Origin: Membranipora membranacea
Taxonomy: Eukaryota > Bryozoa > Gymnolaemata > Cheilostomatida > Membraniporidae
Length of the DNA stretch: 64,000 nucleotides
Direction: 5' to 3'
Assembly: GCA_914767715.1 (NCBI GenBank)
Contig: OU612066.1
Span: 24,216,283-24,280,282, forward strand
In this document: one piece after another, positions 58,481-64,000 of the stretch
How positions within the stretch are numbered: position 1 is the stretch's first letter
How the letters are laid out: the number at the start of each line of letters is the position of its first letter
Program-made: the position numbers and the translations under genes
The notes under the pieces: generated by a model
What the model saw: only the letters and a program-made list of their open reading frames with translations
Told to the model about the DNA's origin: nothing
Database searches by the model: none

Positions 58481-60550
58481 TTATATGAATGAATTACTGT
58501 TAGTGCATCTCTCTAGCCTGGGCAGGTTGTCTGGGTGGGTGGGGGGACCCCTGCCCATCCAGACAGTCCTCTCAGGCTAACATTTCACACTTCGTAGGTC
58601 TTTCTTTTATTCATCAAAGCTGCCATTGGAATCAGCAATTTATAAATGCTTTGGGATGTTGTCAGTCCAAATTAATAGTTCGGTCAAATTAATCAATCCA
58701 AATTTTTGCAGTATGAGCTGGCTCTAGCTTTATAGCCAGTTCCTCTAGCCTGTCTTGACAAGCTTTGTTGGCATGGGTATGTTCCCCTCCTATACTTACA
58801 AAGCTTGTTATGACAGGCTAAGCTCCCCTTGACAAAGTATTGACTCACCCTCATATTCCTTGTTCCAGCCTCGAGGGCAGCTCCGCTTTGCAGGGATCAT
58901 CAGAGCTGAGCCATAGGTGTGACATCTGGCGCAGGGTACATTTTTGTGCTCTGCAGAGTTTGGAAAAACGCCAAGACTGTAAGACTTGTATTCTGCACCA
59001 GAAATTGTCGAGTGATATCCACCAGAAGCATATCTATCATACTCAGGGTCAAGCGGCATGCACTGATAGTTGCTTCCCCCTCCTCCGGTGTTATAGTTTG
59101 TACCAGCAGCAAACCCTGAAACAAATAAACAGCTCAAAATATTATACTCAGAATAGTTGTGGAAATGATCGGCTGAATGTCCTTGAAAAAGCAAAGCAGG
59201 CACTTCAGCTTGGCATAAATAGCAGAATTTGGTTATATTATTTCGATCTGAAATCTGAATCTAAAATAATTTTTTGGTCACAGTGCATCAAGGAAGGAGC
59301 CTTTATAACATCCTGTCCCTTTTGCACCAATTCAATTTGGATCTTTAGCTATTTTTGTATCAAGCCGATTGCCTGTATTTCACAGTTGTATATGTTATCA
59401 TAGCAGTGTTACAACACCAAATATAGAGACTGTATAATGTACTTTGCATGCTGCTGCAGTTACAGACTATTGATTAGCTATAAGTCACTGTTATGATGAC
59501 AGTATATTCAATGTCTTAAATTGTTGCCGTGCACTTTTTGTGTAAGGAGTTGTCTTAACAACATCAATGTGTATACATCTCTCAATTACTTTGCACAGCC
59601 CTCATTCTGGTATACTACTTATTGCCTTACCTTCATAAATCAGTGAAGATCTTGCGGGACATGAAGTACGTCCCCACCTTGTGTACACTGAGCCACTATT
59701 TTCACCAGAAGCTGCTGATCTCTTCTTTCTCTCAGACTTATCTTCCACCTGAAGTAATCACATAAGGTTAAACAATGTAAACCTCAGATTGCATCAACAC
59801 TGCAGATTTTTTTGTTAAATTATTTGATCGGATTTTTGTCTTTATTATGAGCTATCATCCAAAACCCAGATTCTTTGTTGCTCCCAGTAGTAGCTTATAT
59901 AATTTAATTAATGTCAAATCCAAACTTGGCGTAACCAAACGTTTTTATGAGATATTTTGTCTCTGAAATTTAAAATGGCCCATGGAAAATAAGTTTCCCC
60001 TCTCCCCTGCAACTCCCCCCGGCTTTATGGTTTGGCCAAGTGCAGGCTATAAGAGAAGGGAAGATGATACTCAGAATTATGTATGAGGGATATAACCAAA
60101 CAAATGCTGCAAAGTGCATAGGCTAGGTGCAAATATGACTCACCAGATCGTTTATTGTCATCTGGAGGCCGCTTATCATCTCTCGTTGCTGACTTGTCAC
60201 CTCTGTCAGATTGGAGATCTCATTCTTCAGGTCTTTCATTTCCATCTCCCGTGCAGATAAAGCCAAGCCACGCCCACAAACGGCAGCAGCAACAATGGCA
60301 AACATCAGTAATCTGTAAACAATTTATAAGAGCAGGATCAGTAAAGTTGTAAAAAATTGGAAAATACTGTGGCATTTATCAAGGCATGAAATTTTTGTAT
60401 TGTTTATTACCATGAATGCATGGTAAATGTAACCAGAAACACGGATGTAAAAAGCATAAGAACTTCCTTAGTTATTTTAGTTTTATTGACACATTTTCTC
60501 ATGAAATAAAGAATTTAAGAAAACATTCCAACAAACCTCAATTGCTCCAT
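58133..60550 (-). CDS. Secreted coiled-coil / short-chain collagen C4-like protein, copy E (259 aa)
   Basis: Exons in transcription order are 60550-60537, 60312-60144, 59748-59631, 59115-58849 and 58344-58133, with the same lengths and phases as the other copies and intact. Exon 5 is B-type (SNRYPTT, GNSDN). Exon 4 has NSAEHKN as in C, plus a private Asn to Asp change (EYDRYAS). The coil has a private ISGLQMT. Exon 2 resembles A and C rather than B. Signal peptide, RKKR site and Cys residues are all kept. Confidence 0.85.
58449..58478. repeat. (AT)n microsatellite
   Basis: Longest of a set at the same position in intron 4 of each copy (about 5443 in A, 26624 in C, 63826 in F; interrupted in B). 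Confidence 0.8.
58514..58579. repeat. TAGCCTG...CAGGCTA hairpin in intron 4, copy E
   Basis: Counterpart of 5498-5562. The second intronic hairpin is at about 58747-58820. Confidence 0.5.
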
Positions 60551-60680
60551 ATCTAGTCTTGTCCTTTTGATCTAGACTTGAACTGCTTTGTGAAAGCTCT
60601 CTCATCAATCTACCTTTAAATATGAAAAGCACTTCGTATTGAGTCGATATCCAAAGTGAATTGGGCAATTTGATTGGTTT
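60537..60680 (-). promoter_or_regulatory. Core promoter of C4-like gene copy E
   Basis: Inverted CCAAT at 60677-60673 and TATTTAAA at 60622-60615 upstream of the ATG at 60550. Confidence 0.5.
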
Positions 60681-61857
60681 ACTGGGAGTGACCTCAGACA
60701 CTATCAAAATATTATTAAGGATTCTTGAGATGAATAGACCCTTGATGACTTCATGTTTTTTGTTATTGTTTGTACACCTCAATGATGTCATGTTAACATT
60801 GCCACAACTCCCAAGGCCACTGTTATTGTTATTGTTTGTGCAAAAACAAAAATTCTGCTACTGCAGATCCTAATGATAACAAACAAATTAAGATAAGCAT
60901 TGCGATTCATCGCTGTTACTTCGGAGACTGCGGTGGTTTCGACAGACTTGTTGTGCTGCTGTTCTTGCCAGATTGTTTATTTTTGCATGTATAAGGATTA
61001 TTTGACTAAGTAAACATTGGAATATCAGGGACGATTTGCTTTGCGGATATGTGGGTGACTATGAATAGACTGGCAGCACAAAAAATCTTTTTCGAAATAT
61101 AATAAAGAAACGCTGAAAACAGTTTTCGAGGTATTTAGTTATAATATTTTCCATCTGGTCTTATCTGACCTTAAAATAATGGTTCATAGCCTATTGTAGA
61201 TAGGCCCAATCTATCTAATGCTGAATTATCAGACTTTGTCTGATTCTGAAGATAGTGAGATGAGCAGATAGTAGTGTCATGACACAAATGTAAATGTAAT
61301 AATCCCCAAGGATAAACAAAAGTTCAGTTCCTATACATCAGATGTGTCCGAGCAAGTGTTAAACAATGAGCAGTGAGTTTATACAAGTATACCAAGTAGT
61401 GTGCTACGTGTACTCCATGTTAAATTATAGCCTATACCTAGAAGTAATAGTCCGGCATCCCTGGGCAGATGACTTCGAAGAGTTTTGAATTACCGTTATC
61501 TTATTATCATATTATAATTCATTCTAGAAAATTCGATCAGGTAGTGTTGGTGTAATTCATTCATTCATATACTTACTTTATTAGGTCTATGATATCACCA
61601 AACAGAAAGCGGATAATGCATAGTGCATGACTCTACGTCTACAATGGCTACACCACACCAAGCAAGTAATCTAATCTATCTTCTGGCAGAGATATTGGGG
61701 GTCAATTTTTAATCAACACAATTAATTTTAGCTACAGTCTCATAGAAATAAGATCATTGGAAGAACAAAATCCAATTGATTCGCAAACAATTCCAATGTA
61801 TGATATTATATATACTCGAACTGTGATTGTGACTCGCTGTTTATGTGATATTATTAT

Positions 61858-61920
61858 GTTAATTTGGCTTTACTTTGGTTGCCTTCTTATATTTGGCAAC
61901 CAAAGTTAAGCCAAAATAAC
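61858..61920. repeat. 63-bp hairpin, unit F
   Basis: Arms slightly diverged (GTTAATTTGGC; AAAGTTAAGCC). Confidence 0.5.
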
Positions 61921-62209
61921 ATATTTGGCATCAGACCATAATATATTATAATTTATTAGTGCATGAGTTGTACCAGTTGTTCAGATAGAGGCAAGTCAGG
62001 GCATTGCAATTAGACACTGGTAGTATCTGTGATTCGTTATTTATTTGATATTCCCACGTTTTGGACATTTGTTGTTTTGGCTTTACTTTGTCTGACTTCA
62101 TCATAGGACACTTTTTCTTTGCACTAGTACAAAATAAATGGGGGAGGGGGTGTTCAATAGTAGGTGTGCGGCAAAACCATACCAAAGGTAACACTCCTCT
62201 CTGCTATAG

Positions 62210-62559
62210 ATCACTACATTTCATCAAACTTTGATGCAAGTACTGCTAGGGTCTGTGATGAGGCGTGTGAGAGGATGGGACCTGTTGGATCCTGCTTTGA
62301 CATTACGGTTATTATTCGTGGAGTATGTCACTGCAACTTCTGCCAAAATGATTTTCTAAAGATCATCTCAGACAAGAAGAAAGTGTCTTTTTTGCTAGAG
62401 TACACTGGCTGTAAAAATATACAACAACTCTTAAATTCTCCGGATGGACAGAAAGGCTTATACTACTGTTATGTCTTACTGATGATCTTAATCTTAACCC
62501 TGTTAAAATTTCCAATATTATCATCAATTAAACTCTTTGGTAGCCCCGAGCGACATTGA
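62210..62559 (+). CDS. Candidate Cys-containing terminal exon, unit F
   Basis: Longer C-terminus as in unit B. Replacements FDASTARVC, CFDITV and VSFLLEY. Cys positions are kept except for the change around ARVC. The product is unknown. Confidence 0.35.
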
Positions 62560-63505
62560 AAGGTGTGGCTTATGTAGTAGGCCTATCTATATTGCATTAT
62601 GGTAAAACCATAAACATTTAAATACTATAGTATTTCATAAGTTTATGGGTAAACCCCATTTCAATAAAAAAATAAGAGGTACGATGTACATATAATAATA
62701 TGTAACTATGATCATGTAGAAACATAGAAATAGTTTTGTGCTGCCATCACCAGGTGCTACTTATGCAATGAGCTTATGATTGTTGTTTAGGATAATTTAT
62801 AAGGGCGGGCGTAGTTGCTGAGGGTAGTTATTTATCATCCACCACACTTGCCAGCGAGAACAAAGATGAATTAGCAAAGCAGTGCATTGTGGGAATTATT
62901 GTAGCAGACAAGGGAACACAATTCTAAGTATTCTAAGATAAAAACTATATTGTACGAAAATGATGATGACCAATGATTACACACTCAGCATCTAGTTCTC
63001 TGGTTATCATTTTTAAATTCTGCCTTAATTTTTACAGACCTATATCTTCGACTTATCGGCTTGTGTGGGTGTTCTTCATGAGTGACCATCGGGACAGCTG
63101 TCACTCTAGTCTTCAGACTATCTGGCTGAGCCCTTGCTTTTCTTTTATCTGCATTATTTACTATTATGTCAAATTCTTTTACTTGATTAAACAAATTTTA
63201 TAGCATAAACAATAAAAAAAAAGTTGACAACCATATCAATGCATTGAATCAATTATGTATATTACAACTCTCTTTTTTTATTTTCTCGATCGAAAATAAT
63301 TATAATGATGATAGCTATGCCATATAAATTCCATTTCAGTTCATTCTAAGCAAGGTGTGCCATTTTTGTGATTTAATTATTGCATTACATAAACAGTTAT
63401 AATATCATGGAATAGTGACATAACATTGGTTAAAAATCAGTGGTCATGATTGTGCATTCTCTAAACTAGGTTGTGCTTTTTCCGAACAAAAGCCTGATGA
63501 TTCGT

Positions 63506-63717
63506 TTACGAGCAGACAACACACGTCAGCTGCCTGTCTGGTACATATGGAGGGCAATGGGCGGTGCGGCCGTGACCAGAACAATCGGGCTTGACGAAAT
63601 AGAACAGAGCTCCATTAGAGTTGTCATTATTTTCAATGATGTACTCCGGTGAAGCATCCACACATTCATAAGTAGTAGGGTATCGGTCGCTCGCAGTACG
63701 GGCTGCCATCAGGTAAC
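63506..63717 (-). CDS. C4-like protein, copy F, last exon only
   Basis: Exon 5, 212 nt, with an intact acceptor (TTTGAAG on the minus strand) and stop. The protein segment is identical to copy C (SDRYPTT, IIENNDN, GRTAHC). Upstream exons lie beyond 64000. Confidence 0.85.
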
Positions 63718-64000
63718 CTTCAAATAATAATAATCAACATATGAATAACTTAGCATTAGTGCATGGGGGAATCAAGCTAAAATTCCCCCTTTATAGATCT
63801 TCATTCATCTTTATATTTTTATGAATATATATATATATATATATCTTTATATGAATGAATTATTGCTAGTGCATCTCTCTAGCCTGGGCAGGTTGTCTGG
63901 TTGGGTGGGGGACCCCTGCCCATCCAGACAGTCCTCTCAGGCTAACATTTCACACTTTGTAGGTCTTTCTTTTATTCATCGAAGCTGCCATTGAAATCAG

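Larger units (their letters stand above)
57313..61552. repeat. Tandem unit E (matches B from 17054 on)
   Basis: Starts abruptly with the sequence found in unit B at about 17054 (TATTGGTATTCAACTTAGC). It runs colinearly through the spacer, C4-like gene and upstream flank to the next boundary. Single-base and deletion markers alternate between B-type and C-type along its length. Confidence 0.85.
61553..64000. repeat. Tandem unit F, cut by the window end
   Basis: Boundary motif, then the non-foldback site (GATATTGGGGGTC...), about 120 bp of sequence absent from A, C and D, the hairpin, the Cys-containing ORF and the last exon of the C4-like gene. It is D-like and C-like in the markers checked. 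Confidence 0.8.

Overview
This 64-kb window is AT-rich animal nuclear DNA with short introns, and a sponge (demosponge) is the most likely source. It holds multi-exon genes with GT-AG introns, a canonical tRNA-Gly, a caspase-like gene and many DNA transposons. Its hallmark is a family of secreted proteins whose globular domain I recognise as the spongin short-chain collagen / short-chain collagen C4-like type. That family is not strictly sponge-specific, so the taxonomic call is inference.

Layout. Positions 1-35180 and 57313-64000 are a tandem array of related units, labelled here A (1-8573), B (8574-21284), C (21285-29707), D (29708-35180), E (57313-61552) and F (61553 to the window end). 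A full unit has a boundary motif rich in TCAT repeats, then (in A, C and D) a 3.2-kb inverted-repeat element carrying a nested MITE with TTA duplications, then a 63-bp hairpin, a Cys-containing ORF, and a five-exon minus-strand gene for a 259-aa secreted coiled-coil plus C4-like protein. Copies A, B, C and E are complete. F is cut by the window end. D has lost the gene and keeps only its last seven codons. Unit B carries an apparently intact Kolobok-type transposon (10611-13555, TTAA duplication, 591-aa transposase).

Positions 35180-57313 are a non-duplicated island. From left to right it has palindromic mini-insertions; a + strand four-transmembrane protein gene (37327-41618) with two near-identical 377-bp TTAA MITEs in intron 1; a + strand caspase-like gene (42474-43834, 5' end unresolved); tRNA-Gly(UCC) (44645-44716); a 2.35-kb MULE-like element with an exact 9-bp duplication (46681-49027); a 624-bp pogo-like element with a helix-turn-helix remnant (49376-49999); a two-exon gene for an unrecognised basic protein (50271-51838); a 64-bp minisatellite (51975-52294); and an eight-exon minus-strand gene for a 431-aa PG-motif protein resembling ciliary STPG/LEXM proteins (52323-57146).

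The array genes are paralogues of one extracellular protein. The island genes show no evident pathway link to each other or to the array. The most interesting signals are the mosaic structure of copy E, the gene-deleted unit D, the C4-like protein that has a coiled coil and furin-type site but no Gly-X-Y tract, the intact Kolobok, and perfect palindromic mini-elements with target-site duplications. Exon coordinates were derived by hand from splice signals and reading phase; no alignment or search was run.
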